From Roseivirga ehrenbergii (GTDB lineage: Bacteria; Bacteroidota; Bacteroidia; Cytophagales; Cyclobacteriaceae): a stretch of 64,000 nucleotides of DNA. The notes beneath the pieces are model-generated. The model searched no databases. It was not told the DNA's origin and saw only the letters and a list, made by a program, of their open reading frames with translations. The position numbers and the translations under genes were made by a program. This document shows, piece after piece, positions 1 through 9,694 of the stretch. The stretch lies in assembly GCF_001593005.1 (NCBI RefSeq), contig NZ_LQZQ01000004.1, positions 124,001 to 188,000 of the forward strand, written 5' to 3'. Numbering within the stretch: the first letter of the stretch is position 1; every line of letters starts with the position of its first letter.

Positions 1-1294
1 TTTCATAACCAAACCACACCCATATTACTGTATACAACAAGGCAATCATTACCACACCGGTAATAAGTAGTATTTGAACATGTTCCCAATAGGTTTTCAA
101 TGATTTACGATTAAATACCTTCGGCTGATTGTACGGAATCTGTTTTTGTAACAAATCGCTCAAAGTACTAAAAGAGGCGATACTAAATTCTAGAACTCCA
201 ACAAGCAGGAAGAATATTAGAATTGCGATATCCATGCCAACCTCATAATTCTTTTCATAATACACTGCATAGGGCAACAGGCCATCGGCAGAAGTAGACC
301 ATGCTAGAATCCGATCAATGAAAATGAAGACGAAAAACAGTAAACCATAAAAGAAATAGCGGTAATTACGGTAAATCATTACGGCCGCTTTTGAAGTAGC
401 TCTACTCACATTTCGGGTGGCTTTCATCTTCTTATTGAAGAAGTAGTTCAAGTAAATCACCATTAAAATGATAGCTACCCAAATCCCTATCCAGTGAGTA
501 AAGTAAGTATCTATATTAGTAAATAGTTTCAAGCTCAGTGCTAATCCAGTCGCCACAACAAAGGCAACTGTAATCATCCAGCGCTGCTTCAAGGGGTGAA
601 AAACAGCAGAAATAAGCAGCAAAATTCCTATTGAAAAGGAATAGATATATACGATGTAGAGAAAACGATATGGGTAAATATTTGCAAAGAAATTAACAAC
701 CAATAGCAGCACACTCAGCACCGACATGAACAATAAGCCATCCTTAATTACTTCGATGGTACTTTTTCTCGCCATCACAAAATCATTGTTATACCAATAA
801 TGTGATATTTGCCGACCAATGACCTGAACAAAACCGCCAGTTCCTACAAGACCAAAAATAACCCCAAGCACCACAGCTGTGGATTGAAGTTGGTTAAAGC
901 CGATATACGTCCAAAGTGAATACCCAAAAAGAATAATGGTTAGAATTTGAATAAAAACCGGAAGCCCATGAAAAAGCCCTAACGGATAGTAATAAAAGAA
1001 ATACTTTGTTTTAATTCGAAGATAGTCGGAGGCAGAAGTTACTTCACTTTTAAACTGATCATTCACTTTTAATTTACTTGGGTGAACAGCTATAAAATCG
1101 GCACTCGTAATTTGACTAAAGACTATTTTAGCCAGCTCCTGCAAATCGTCTACACCATAATCAGTCTTAGCATCAATTGCTCTAATACTCATGGATTCGA
1201 GCATAGCACGCACAACATTTACGTTGACAGGCTTACCTACCTTATCGTAAACATCTAAACCCAGCTGCTCTATTTTACGCTCAAACTCCTTCAT
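1..1294 (-). CDS. pelG: PelG-like exopolysaccharide membrane transporter (partial, 3' end outside window)
   Basis: 431 codons are open with no stop, so the C-terminus lies beyond the left edge. About 125 soluble residues come first, followed by at least nine hydrophobic segments. The stretch with DRILAWST and then, after a short linker, YEVGMDIAILIFFLLVGVLE resembles the conserved DKW-W...YDSAMFLAY region of PelG, the inner-membrane partner of Pel polysaccharide synthesis. The adjacent upstream gene is a PelF-type glycosyltransferase, which strengthens the call. The ATG is preceded by GGAGGT, an unusually good Shine-Dalgarno site for this phylum, 13 bases after the pelF stop, so the two are one transcript. 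The soluble N-terminus is longer than in Pseudomonas PelG. A generic polysaccharide flippase is the alternative. Confidence 0.65.
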   Translation of the reverse strand, partial: MKEFERKIEQLGLDVYDKVGKPVNVNVVRAMLESMSIRAIDAKTDYGVDDLQELAKIVFSQITSADFIAVHPSKLKVNDQFKSEVTSASDYLRIKTKYFFYYYPLGLFHGLPVFIQILTIILFGYSLWTYIGFNQLQSTAVVLGVIFGLVGTGGFVQVIGRQISHYWYNNDFVMARKSTIEVIKDGLLFMSVLSVLLLVVNFFANIYPYRFLYIVYIYSFSIGILLLISAVFHPLKQRWMITVAFVVATGLALSLKLFTNIDTYFTHWIGIWVAIILMVIYLNYFFNKKMKATRNVSRATSKAAVMIYRNYRYFFYGLLFFVFIFIDRILAWSTSADGLLPYAVYYEKNYEVGMDIAILIFFLLVGVLEFSIASFSTLSDLLQKQIPYNQPKVFNRKSLKTYWEHVQILLITGVVMIALLYTVIWVWFGYE

Positions 1295-1300
1295 CCAATC

Positions 1301-1306
1301 ACCTCC
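1301..1306 (-). promoter_or_regulatory. Shine-Dalgarno site of pelG
   Basis: The coding-strand sequence GGAGGT lies 7 bases before the ATG, in the short pelF-pelG gap. Strong SD sites are rare in Bacteroidota, so it fixes the start and suggests strong independent initiation of the second cistron. Confidence 0.7.
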
Positions 1307-1307
1307 A

Positions 1308-2831
1308 TTATTTCTTTAAACCCTTTGCATAAACTGACTCATAAATGTTTTCATAAGACCTAATGAAAATATCGAGAGTGAAATTATCGATCACACGCTG
1401 ACGGGCCTTTTTACCCATTTCCATTCTCAGTTCATTATTGGTAAGCAATTCAACTACCTTACCTCCTATTGCCTCTGGGTCTCTGGGTTTGCATACAAAA
1501 CCAGTACCTTCCTCAATCGCCTCACTTACTCCTCCAACATCGGTAGCTACAACCGGTATGCCACAACTCATCGACTCTAAAACTGTAAAGGGAAAGCCTT
1601 CTGAAATAGAAGTAAGAATTGAGATGTCTCCTTCACTAAAAATTAGGTGTGGCTGACTATGAAAACCTTTGAGAAAGAAGTTATTTTCTAAGCCTAATTC
1701 TTGAATTAAAGCTTCACATTCTTCTGTATATTCAGGCACTGCATTTTTATCTCCGTAGACCAAATACTGAACATCTGGTATCTTCTTCATTACTACCGCG
1801 CATGACCGGATCATGGTAAGCACATCCTTTAATTCAAAGATTCTAGCTACTGCTACAACGGTAGGAATTCCCTTTAAATGTTCAGGCTTTTCTCTAGGCA
1901 CAAACCTTTCATGATCTACACCATTATAGGTGATTTCAACTTTTTCTCTATCGGCTCCATACATCAGCTCCCAAGTAATATTGAATTTATTCACTGAGAG
2001 AATTTTATCGGCCTTGTAGTAAGAAAGTCGAGTAATACATTCTGTTAGTTTTATCAGAAATACCTTTATGAAATATGAGTAGTCAGAACGATTAATATAA
2101 AGTAAACGCTCCCTTACGTACACCCCATGTTCTGTAATCATGAGTGGAGTACCGTATCTATATTTTAAAACCAGGGCTGGAATCAATGGGAAACCAGAAA
2201 GCGTAATGTGTGATACATCCACTTTTTCAATGGCTATGGAAAAGGGAATCAAAAACCTATACAACCAGCGTAAACCAACAGTTAAATCAAAAAGTGTAGC
2301 TTCTACGCCTCCAGCCTCTGTTTCTTGAATAGCTTCTTCCTGAAAAACGCGCCATACCTCTTCGCTCTTCATGGTTTCCTTGTAGTCGTAGTCCTTAAAG
2401 TATTCCCACATACTCCGGAACACAAAATCAAGCGCCTCCATGTTCTCAGAATCACTGTAAAGTAGGTCCAAGAATTTTTTAAAAATGGGAACAAAGTGCT
2501 TTTGGATGGCTTCTGGTGAAGTATTTTCTTTCTTACTAACAACCTTATAGTATTCTCTACTAAAGCTAACATAGTCTTGAGGTTCGTCTGGAGCCCAAAG
2601 CGGAACTTGAATGACCTTTTTTACATTCTCGCTAAGCTCAAAAATAGGTTCCTTCTCAAAGCCAGCATTGATGGAATATAGTGTATAGTTAACGTTTGAC
2701 ACCCTATCGCAGAGCATGTGGCTCCATGTAGAAATTCCTCCTCCATAAAACGGATAGGTCCCTTCTGAGATTAACAATACATCGATTTTTCCCTTCTTTT
2801 TAGTAGGCATATAGTTGGTACGGGGTGTCAT
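1308..2831 (-). CDS. pelF: PelF-type GT4 family glycosyltransferase
   Basis: This cytosolic glycosyltransferase should polymerise or extend a Pel-like exopolysaccharide from a nucleotide sugar. The N-terminus carries LLISEGTYPFYGGGISTW, the hallmark of PelF (DUF3492 region). The C-terminal GT4 nucleotide-binding part has EGFPFTVLESMSCGIPVVAT at about residues 411-430, followed by DVGGVSEAI, with the family's E-x7-E pattern. Its 507 residues match the usual PelF length. A second in-frame ATG at codon 7 (MPTKKKGK) is a possible alternative start. It is followed by the pelG-like gene; the other pel genes would have to lie left of the window. Confidence in the PelF family is high, in the exact polymer low. 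Confidence 0.85.
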   Translation of the reverse strand: MTPRTNYMPTKKKGKIDVLLISEGTYPFYGGGISTWSHMLCDRVSNVNYTLYSINAGFEKEPIFELSENVKKVIQVPLWAPDEPQDYVSFSREYYKVVSKKENTSPEAIQKHFVPIFKKFLDLLYSDSENMEALDFVFRSMWEYFKDYDYKETMKSEEVWRVFQEEAIQETEAGGVEATLFDLTVGLRWLYRFLIPFSIAIEKVDVSHITLSGFPLIPALVLKYRYGTPLMITEHGVYVRERLLYINRSDYSYFIKVFLIKLTECITRLSYYKADKILSVNKFNITWELMYGADREKVEITYNGVDHERFVPREKPEHLKGIPTVVAVARIFELKDVLTMIRSCAVVMKKIPDVQYLVYGDKNAVPEYTEECEALIQELGLENNFFLKGFHSQPHLIFSEGDISILTSISEGFPFTVLESMSCGIPVVATDVGGVSEAIEEGTGFVCKPRDPEAIGGKVVELLTNNELRMEMGKKARQRVIDNFTLDIFIRSYENIYESVYAKGLKK

Positions 2832-2900
2832 TCATTGTAAATCCATCATTAAAGTATGGACACACGTATTGAATGAGTATATTTTATACAAAAATAACAT

Positions 2901-2943
2901 AATAAAGTTGAGGAATAATTTAAAGCTATTGCTCAACTTTATT
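2901..2943 (-). terminator. Terminator downstream of pyc
   Basis: A perfect 12-bp inverted repeat (AATAAAGTTGAG / CTCAACTTTATT) with a 19-base loop lies just past the pyc stop. On the minus strand it is followed by a T-rich stretch. It separates pyc from the downstream pelF gene; the stem is AT-rich, so strength is uncertain. Confidence 0.6.
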
Positions 2944-2990
2944 CTTTAATACACACAGTTTGTTTAAATATTTGGTAAGCCGATTTTTAG

Positions 2991-5900
2991 CTACTCCATT
3001 TCTATTACCAAATCTTCTTGATCTAGCATAGTTCCAGCCATTAAGTGAATTTTCTTCACTTTACCGGCTTTTGGAGCAGAAACCGTAGTTTCCATTTTCA
3101 TCGCTTCAATCACAAATAATCCAGTATTGGCTTTTACTTCTTGCCCTTCCTTCACTTTAATTTCTGCCAATCGGCCTTGCAAAGGTGAGCCAATCTCATT
3201 TTCGGCTTCTGCTTTACGATGAACTGCTTTGGTTACTTTTACATTCTGATCTTTTACTTCAATGACTCTGGTTTGACCGTTCAAATCGAAATATACTTTT
3301 CTTATAGCATCTTCGTCTGGCTCAGACTTATGTAGCATTTTTACAATGATATGTTTGCCCTTGCCTATTTGAACAAACACTTCTTCGTTCTCTTTTAAAC
3401 CATAGAAAAACGCTTTTGTTGGAAGATGTCGTACTTCTCCGTAAGTCAGCCAGTGCTCATAGAAATCCCTGAACACTTTTGGATAAAGTTTATAAGACAG
3501 AAAGTCTAATTCATCACAATATTCATCAAAGTCGATTTGAAACTGCTTAAACTCTTTATCGAAATCCACTGGCTCTAAATGAGCATTTGGCCGATCGGTA
3601 TAAGCCGTTTTTCCTTTGAGAATAATTTTCGAAAGCTCTTGAGGGAAACCTCCAGGAGTTTGTCCTAAATCTCCTCTGAATAAACTCACCACCGATTCTG
3701 GAAATGAAAGAGACTCTCCACGGGTCATTATATCTTCAACCGTTAGGTTATTCGAGGTCATATAAATGGCCATATCGCCCACCACTTTTGATGATGGGGT
3801 TACTTTAACTATATCTCCAAATAACTTATTGACGATTGCGTAATTCCTTTTTACTTCTTCAAACTTATGCTCTAAACCTAAGGCTGTTGCTTGCGGGCGT
3901 AAATTAGAATATTGCCCCCCAGGAATTTCATGGTCATATACTTCTGCCGTGCCTGCTTTTAAGCCACTTTCAAACGGATAATAGTATTCACGAACGTCTT
4001 CCCAATAATTAGAATACTCATTCAGTTTTGATAAGTTGATTTTTGGATCTCTTTCATGACCTTCTAAACAAGCCACTATTGAGTTAAAATTCGGTTGTGA
4101 AGTAAGACCCGACATTGATGCAATGGCCACATCAACAATATCGACTCCGGCCTCAATGGCGTGGAAATAAGTTGTGGCTTGCATTGAAGAAGTATCGTGG
4201 GTATGCAAATGAATTGGCATTTCCACCGACTCCTTTAAGGCTGTTATCAACTTGGTGGCGGCTCTAGGCTTTAATAAACCTGCCATGTCCTTTATACAAA
4301 GTATATGTGCACCTTCATCTTCCAAAGCCTTGGCCATGTCGATGTAATATTGAAGATTGTATTTTGAGTTTGCATCTAGCACATCGCCTGTATAACAAAT
4401 ACAAGCCTCTGCTACCGAATTAGTTCTTTCCCGAACCGTTTTGATACTCACTTTCATGTTTTCAATCCAGTTCAGCGAATCAAAAATTCTGAAAACGTCC
4501 ATACCATACTCAGCCGTTTTCTCTACAAACCGCTCAATCAGGTTGTCTGGATAAGCCGTATAGCCCACACCGTTAGAACCTCTCAACAACATTTGAGTTA
4601 AGGTATTAGGCGCAGCTTCGCGAATAAGTTTTAGTCTGTCCCATGGATTTTCATTTAAGAATCGCATGGAAACATCGAAAGTGGCACCGCCCCACATTTC
4701 TAGAGAGAAAATCTCTGGGTGATTTTTCGTGAAACCATCGGTTACTTTAAGAATATCCAAAGTCCGCATTCGGGTGGCCAAAAGCGATTGATGAGCATCA
4801 CGAAAAGTGGTGTCAGTAAACAAAATCTGTTTCTGATCTTTTACCCATTTCACCAAGCCTTCTGGTCCGCCTTCCGTCAATATCTGTTTTGTGCCTCTAG
4901 GATGAGAAGCAAGTCTATCGCTGGCTGGTATTTTCGGCTCTCTAAAATGAACGTACGGATCGATTCGCTTTACATTTGGATTTCCATTTACTGCTACTTC
5001 ACCCAAGTAATTTAGTAGACGCGTTGCGCGGTTCATAAACCTTGGCATTTCAAAAAGCTCAGGGTGCGATTCAATAAACTTTACCGTGGCTTCACCATTA
5101 TAAAAGGTAGGATGCTTCAGTACGTTTTCGAGAAAACCCTTATTGGTTTTCACTCCTCTTATTCTAAATTCTGAAAGTGCCCTTTGCAGCCTTTGTGAAG
5201 CCCCCTTCAATGTTCTTCCCTTTGCCGAAATCTTCACCAGCATGGAGTCGAAGAATGGCGATATGGTTACGCCTGCATAGCAATTTCCGGCATCGAGCCT
5301 GATACCAAATCCACCCGCACTTCTATAAGCTATAATGGTTCCATAGTCTGGTTTGAAACCATTTTCAGGATCTTCAGTGGTAATTCTACACTGTATTGCA
5401 AAACCATTGCACTGTATATCTGACTGATCCTTAATGAAAATTCTAGGGTCAGAAAGCGGGTAACCTTGGGCAATTTCTATTTGTGAACGAACAATATCAA
5501 TTCCAGTAATCTCTTCGGTAATAGTATGTTCTACCTGAACCCTTGGATTTACTTCAATGAAATAAATATTCTCTTCGGCATCCACTAAAAACTCAACCGT
5601 ACCAACGTTGTTATAATTTACCTCTTTGGTAATTTTTAGGGCGTACTCATACAACTTATCGCGAGTGGCTTGACTTAAATTTATAGATGGCGCTACCTCC
5701 ACTACCTTTTGATACCTTCTTTGGACCGAGCAATCTCGCTCATACAAATGCACCAAATGGCCATAATTATCACCCATAATCTGCACTTCGATGTGCTTAG
5801 GATTATCGATGAATTTTTCAAGAAACATGGTGTCGTCACCAAAAGCTTTTGAGGCTTCACTTTTGGCTTCGTTAAAGGCTTTTTCGAGCTCCACTTCTTC

Positions 5901-6437
5901 ACGCACAACGCGCATTCCACGGCCTCCACCGCCTGCTGCAGCTTTCACCATTACAGGAAAACCAATTCTTTTAGCTTCTTTTAAAGCAACATCAAACGAA
6001 TTTAGCGATTCCTGACTGTCTTCAATTAAAGGCACTTGGGCTTTACGAGCTACAATTTTCGCTTGCACTTTATCGCCAAGCCTTTCCATTACTTCAGGTT
6101 CAGGCCCAATAAAGATGATCCCCGCTTCTTTACATGCCCTTACAAAATGTACGTTCTCGGAAAGAAATCCATATCCCGGATGAATAGCGTCTACGCCTTC
6201 GTTTTTAGCCAAAGTAATAATCTCTTGAATATCGAGATAAGGCTTTAAGGGCTCTTCATTTTCACCTATCTGATACGCTTCGTCTGCTTTATATCTATGT
6301 AATGAGTAGCGATCTTCATAAGTATACATGGCCACCGTTCTGATTTTCAATTCAGAAGCAGCGCGTAAAACACGGATGGCAATTTCGCCACGATTGGCGA
6401 CCAGCAGTTTTTTTATTTTCTTGATTTTAGGTCCCAT
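2991..6437 (-). CDS. pyc: Pyruvate carboxylase
   Basis: Single-chain biotin enzyme that carboxylates pyruvate to oxaloacetate (anaplerosis). The order is biotin carboxylase (LLVANRGEIAIRV near residue 11; ATP-grasp GGGGRGM at 169-175; EVNPRVQVEH around 296-305), carboxyltransferase (DTTFRDAHQSL at 543-553), and C-terminal biotinyl domain with EAMKMET, the biotinylated Lys being about 1114. The 1148 residues equal the usual length. The start MGPKIKKIKKLLVANRG fits the family. No Shine-Dalgarno precedes it; the AGGAGG nearby is on the opposite strand. It appears monocistronic, with its own terminator. Confidence 0.97.
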   Translation of the reverse strand: MGPKIKKIKKLLVANRGEIAIRVLRAASELKIRTVAMYTYEDRYSLHRYKADEAYQIGENEEPLKPYLDIQEIITLAKNEGVDAIHPGYGFLSENVHFVRACKEAGIIFIGPEPEVMERLGDKVQAKIVARKAQVPLIEDSQESLNSFDVALKEAKRIGFPVMVKAAAGGGGRGMRVVREEVELEKAFNEAKSEASKAFGDDTMFLEKFIDNPKHIEVQIMGDNYGHLVHLYERDCSVQRRYQKVVEVAPSINLSQATRDKLYEYALKITKEVNYNNVGTVEFLVDAEENIYFIEVNPRVQVEHTITEEITGIDIVRSQIEIAQGYPLSDPRIFIKDQSDIQCNGFAIQCRITTEDPENGFKPDYGTIIAYRSAGGFGIRLDAGNCYAGVTISPFFDSMLVKISAKGRTLKGASQRLQRALSEFRIRGVKTNKGFLENVLKHPTFYNGEATVKFIESHPELFEMPRFMNRATRLLNYLGEVAVNGNPNVKRIDPYVHFREPKIPASDRLASHPRGTKQILTEGGPEGLVKWVKDQKQILFTDTTFRDAHQSLLATRMRTLDILKVTDGFTKNHPEIFSLEMWGGATFDVSMRFLNENPWDRLKLIREAAPNTLTQMLLRGSNGVGYTAYPDNLIERFVEKTAEYGMDVFRIFDSLNWIENMKVSIKTVRERTNSVAEACICYTGDVLDANSKYNLQYYIDMAKALEDEGAHILCIKDMAGLLKPRAATKLITALKESVEMPIHLHTHDTSSMQATTYFHAIEAGVDIVDVAIASMSGLTSQPNFNSIVACLEGHERDPKINLSKLNEYSNYWEDVREYYYPFESGLKAGTAEVYDHEIPGGQYSNLRPQATALGLEHKFEEVKRNYAIVNKLFGDIVKVTPSSKVVGDMAIYMTSNNLTVEDIMTRGESLSFPESVVSLFRGDLGQTPGGFPQELSKIILKGKTAYTDRPNAHLEPVDFDKEFKQFQIDFDEYCDELDFLSYKLYPKVFRDFYEHWLTYGEVRHLPTKAFFYGLKENEEVFVQIGKGKHIIVKMLHKSEPDEDAIRKVYFDLNGQTRVIEVKDQNVKVTKAVHRKAEAENEIGSPLQGRLAEIKVKEGQEVKANTGLFVIEAMKMETTVSAPKAGKVKKIHLMAGTMLDQEDLVIEME

Positions 6438-6561
6438 AAAGAAAGGAGGTGTTCTTAAAAAGGTAAGTTAACAGAATATGGGATAAACGGCTATGAATAG
6501 AGCCTTATGATTTTCAAAAAAAGGATTTTATTTACCAAGACTACAAACAAGAGTGCAGTTT

Positions 6562-7488
6562 TCAAAAACGATTTCGGTCAAGACCCAACCGAATCAAAAA
6601 ACCAATCAACCGTAGTTTAACGGCACCTCGACCTATTTTTTTTACCAAAACAATGTAGCTCTCAGCTAAGCCATAAGCCTGATAACGAATGCATTGACGA
6701 TGTTCATAGGACAGCCTTTGGTAAAGTGAATCTAACTCTGATTTGCTTTTACATAAGCTGAAAGCCTTTCTACAAACGGTAAATATCGACTGCATCTGAT
6801 CATTATGCTGATGCTTATACCTCAATGCCGACATACTGCTTGTCAATTTGCGTTTCTGCATCAGAATCTCATCTAGAAAAGTGTATTTATAGTAACGAGA
6901 GGAACGCACCCAAAAATCAAAATCTTCATAAGCCAAGCTTTCATCATAGCCACCCATTCTATCGAAAACACTTTTGCGAATGACCATAGTAGGGGTGCAA
7001 ATGAAGTAGCGCTTAAGCACCATTTCGAAAATATCGCCTTGAGGAATTTCAGAAATCAACTTCTTAGCTCGAAGGGTGTCATTATGATTGCCAATTGTTT
7101 CTGACTTAGAATTGATGTAGTCAGCGTTGCTAAAACAAACCCCGTATTCTTCACCTAACGTTTCAAGTCGTTCTACACTTTTTCTTAAAAATTCAGGCTG
7201 CATTACATCGTCTAAAGCGAAATCAATGAGATACTTCCCTTTTGCTAAAGCTAAGCCCTTATTGAAGGTTCGAGTGTAGCCCTCATTTTGAGTATTAGGA
7301 ATAAAAACCACTTCTGGTTTACCCTGAATCATCTTTTCAATTTCTCCAACGCTAGTATCTGAGCTTCCATCGTCCAAAACAATGATTTCTATTTCAGTAT
7401 AAATTTGGGCGAAAACCGACTTTAAAGCCTCACTTATATAAGGAGCATGATTATAGGAAATGCATATTACCGAAACGAGTGGATTCAT
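6562..7488 (-). CDS. Family 2 glycosyltransferase
   Basis: Predicted cytoplasmic inverting glycosyltransferase (GT-A fold) of a surface polysaccharide operon. It opens with VSVICISYNHAPYISEALKSV, carries LDDGSSD at residues 38-44, and has a second acidic region with DFALDD that should bind the metal and nucleotide sugar. Length 308 is normal. The ATG overlaps the stop of the Wzx-like gene by ATGA, so translation is coupled. The sugar donor and acceptor cannot be told from sequence. It is the last gene of the operon. Confidence 0.9.
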   Translation of the reverse strand: MNPLVSVICISYNHAPYISEALKSVFAQIYTEIEIIVLDDGSSDTSVGEIEKMIQGKPEVVFIPNTQNEGYTRTFNKGLALAKGKYLIDFALDDVMQPEFLRKSVERLETLGEEYGVCFSNADYINSKSETIGNHNDTLRAKKLISEIPQGDIFEMVLKRYFICTPTMVIRKSVFDRMGGYDESLAYEDFDFWVRSSRYYKYTFLDEILMQKRKLTSSMSALRYKHQHNDQMQSIFTVCRKAFSLCKSKSELDSLYQRLSYEHRQCIRYQAYGLAESYIVLVKKIGRGAVKLRLIGFLIRLGLDRNRF

Positions 7489-8747
7489 TTGAATAAGAAT
7501 TTCCTGTTAAACAGAATGAGGATAAGGAAGAAGCCGATGTAGCGCCATAAGTAAGCCAATGTAAGGGCTTCTAAATTAAACCGGTCCATTAATAAATACA
7601 CCAGCGTAACATAGATAAGAGCTGAAAATAACTGTGCTACAATGTATTTTACGGTTTGCACTTTGGCCGAAAGTAAATAAGCCAACAGGTAAGAAAGAAT
7701 ACAAAAGAAGTCGCCAATGGCCTGAAAACGCACCAAATAGGCTGCTCTTTCAAAGCCTTTTGCAAAGAAGAGGTTTAATATAAATTCACGATTGAAGTAA
7801 TAAATCCCCAAGCAAATAACGGTTATGAAGCCTACGAAACCCATTACCTTGAGTACATAGCTCCTTAAGGCAACTTCATCATGAATAAGCGATGCCATTT
7901 TAGGATAATACACCACTCCTACCGTGCCGCTAAACACCAACAAATAACTACTCGACATTTTGGCTACGGACTGCCAAAGCCCAGTGCGGTCTAGGCCATA
8001 CAGTTCAATTACATAATCACGGACCATAAAATCCAACAGTTTGCCAAGCACAATGGAGCTAATGGCCATCAGAACGAACTGACTTATTTTCTTCAATGAA
8101 GCTCCATCGGGGGTTCCAATCCGTAGCTTAACCTTATTTCTATTTAGAATAAAGTAAACCAGCGAACAGAAAAACATAAGCCCATAGCCTACCACAAAAC
8201 TAAGCAGTGCCTGGTCTAAGTTACCTAAGCTTACCGCCCAGAGTACCACCGCCACCAGAAGAATAATTCCCGAAATACTAACTAAGGCATAGCCTTTTAC
8301 ATCTCGAAAAGAAAGAATTACTGAATTGAGTAAGCCGGTCATCAACATTAGAAAGATGGCCGGAAGGAAAATTGTCAGAAACTGACCAATGCTATAAAAC
8401 TCTACAAATCGACTAAAAAAGTAATCTCTTCTCCAAAAAAAAAGCAAACAGAAAATGGCTATAAATATCAGGTTAGTTACCCAAAAGCCTGTTTGCCAAA
8501 GTTTATGTTTACTCTCTTCACTGGCTTTAGGGTCCGACCAATGCTTCATTACGGCCCTATTGATTCCTTCAGAAGGAAGCAGCGTAAATAATGAAGTAAG
8601 GTTTTGAAAGTGAGAGAGTAGCGTAATTCCATTGGTACCGAAGAAAACCGCAAAGAGTTTATTGATAGTAAGGCCACCAATGGCGCGAAAGACCACTGCG
8701 AGAAAAGACCATCGAGAACTTTTAAAGAATTGAGACGCCAACAGCAA
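7485..8747 (-). CDS. Wzx-type O-antigen/lipid-linked oligosaccharide flippase
   Basis: Polytopic inner-membrane protein of 420 residues with about 12 hydrophobic segments. The N-terminus INKLFAVFFGTNGITLLSHFQNLTSL matches the WzxE-like motif (fG..Gi.ll..fQN...l), so it probably flips undecaprenyl-linked oligosaccharide units to the periplasm. The only plausible start is TTG (codons L-L-A-S-Q), 11 bases after the acyltransferase stop. The gene overlaps the downstream glycosyltransferase by 4 bases. Another member of the polysaccharide transporter (PST) family remains possible, but the operon context favours an O-antigen or capsule flippase. Confidence 0.85.
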   Translation of the reverse strand: MLLASQFFKSSRWSFLAVVFRAIGGLTINKLFAVFFGTNGITLLSHFQNLTSLFTLLPSEGINRAVMKHWSDPKASEESKHKLWQTGFWVTNLIFIAIFCLLFFWRRDYFFSRFVEFYSIGQFLTIFLPAIFLMLMTGLLNSVILSFRDVKGYALVSISGIILLVAVVLWAVSLGNLDQALLSFVVGYGLMFFCSLVYFILNRNKVKLRIGTPDGASLKKISQFVLMAISSIVLGKLLDFMVRDYVIELYGLDRTGLWQSVAKMSSSYLLVFSGTVGVVYYPKMASLIHDEVALRSYVLKVMGFVGFITVICLGIYYFNREFILNLFFAKGFERAAYLVRFQAIGDFFCILSYLLAYLLSAKVQTVKYIVAQLFSALIYVTLVYLLMDRFNLEALTLAYLWRYIGFFLILILFNRKFLFK

Positions 8748-8758
8748 AAGATTTAATG

Positions 8759-9694
8759 CTAAGATACGGCTTTCCGAAAACTGTAGCTCAAAAAGCTTTG
8801 GCCTCCTAAGTGCGACTTAAACTGTTTGAGTCCTTCGTTTACCCTACCGTTTAGGTAAGACGTACCTAAATCAAGGTAGTTTAATTCCTTGGCTCTACAA
8901 AAATCATAAAGCCCTTCTGTAAGCAAAACCACTGGACTCAATTGGTCATATTCAGGATGATGTGCTGGAGAGAAATTATAAAGCACTTTATCAGAAGCTA
9001 AAATGCCAATGGTAGCTGCTATAATTCGCTCATCATCTTTCACTACAAAAGGAATATAGGCTTCAGGGTTTAGCTTTTGCGCCAATTTCATCTGAGGCCA
9101 ATCCATGGAGAATTCGTAGCCCTTTTTCTGACGCTGGTTCCTCACGAAATCAAATACATCGGCCAATTTGTGCTTTGGAAGCCTACTGAACTCAAAGCCC
9201 CCCTCTTTGCATTTCTTCAATTTTCGAACTTCCATTGAGGCCAAGTTTAGCTCAAAGACTTGATCAGTAACAGGAATGGCTTGGTATTCTAACTCTTCCA
9301 TTAATTCAAAACCTGCATAAACCAAGTTCTCCTTCTGTAAGCGTGTATTAGTGAAATAACAATCAGGCGCCAATTTCATTTGGATGGAATTCACACCTCG
9401 TTCTTTGAGCTTTCTCAGAACTTCAAAAATAAAGAAGGTAATTTCTCTGCTGGTCAAATCATGAGCTAAAGCAAAACCTCCAAAAGGAGCTCGATAAGGA
9501 CTAAAAGCGGTTCCTTCTTCCAAAGAAAAACCAATATGACCTACGCCAACTTTGGTTGCGTTATCAAGTAAGTAGAAATGGATTTGCGGCAATTGGTTAT
9601 TGCCAATAAGAAAATTAGGTTGTGTATAAAGCAGTTCAGAAAAATCCTTTTTGATATTCTCTGGTAAAGCCTCAGTCACTTTTAGGTTTCTCAT
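8759..9694 (-). CDS. GNAT/FemAB-fold acyltransferase of polysaccharide operon
   Basis: This 311-residue protein has no signal peptide or membrane segment. The C-terminal half contains a FemAB/GNAT-like pattern: FVVKDDERIIAATIGILASDKVLYNFSPAHH, then LDLGTSYLNGRVNEGLKQFKSHLGG, where a G(L)xxFKxxxGG tail is typical of FemAB-like transferases. Its position between a dTDP-sugar ketoisomerase and a flippase suggests acylation of an amino sugar, which is inference. The ATG overlaps the ketoisomerase stop by ATGA. The usual FdtC/QdtC acetyltransferases are left-handed beta-helices, and this is not one, so the assignment to a sugar is open. Confidence 0.6.
   Translation of the reverse strand: MRNLKVTEALPENIKKDFSELLYTQPNFLIGNNQLPQIHFYLLDNATKVGVGHIGFSLEEGTAFSPYRAPFGGFALAHDLTSREITFFIFEVLRKLKERGVNSIQMKLAPDCYFTNTRLQKENLVYAGFELMEELEYQAIPVTDQVFELNLASMEVRKLKKCKEGGFEFSRLPKHKLADVFDFVRNQRQKKGYEFSMDWPQMKLAQKLNPEAYIPFVVKDDERIIAATIGILASDKVLYNFSPAHHPEYDQLSPVVLLTEGLYDFCRAKELNYLDLGTSYLNGRVNEGLKQFKSHLGGQSFLSYSFRKAVS

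Noticed and set aside
6442-6450. AAAGGAGGT next to the pyc start
   Set aside because: It lies on the + strand, whereas pyc is read from the minus strand, so it cannot be its Shine-Dalgarno site; no + strand gene follows.
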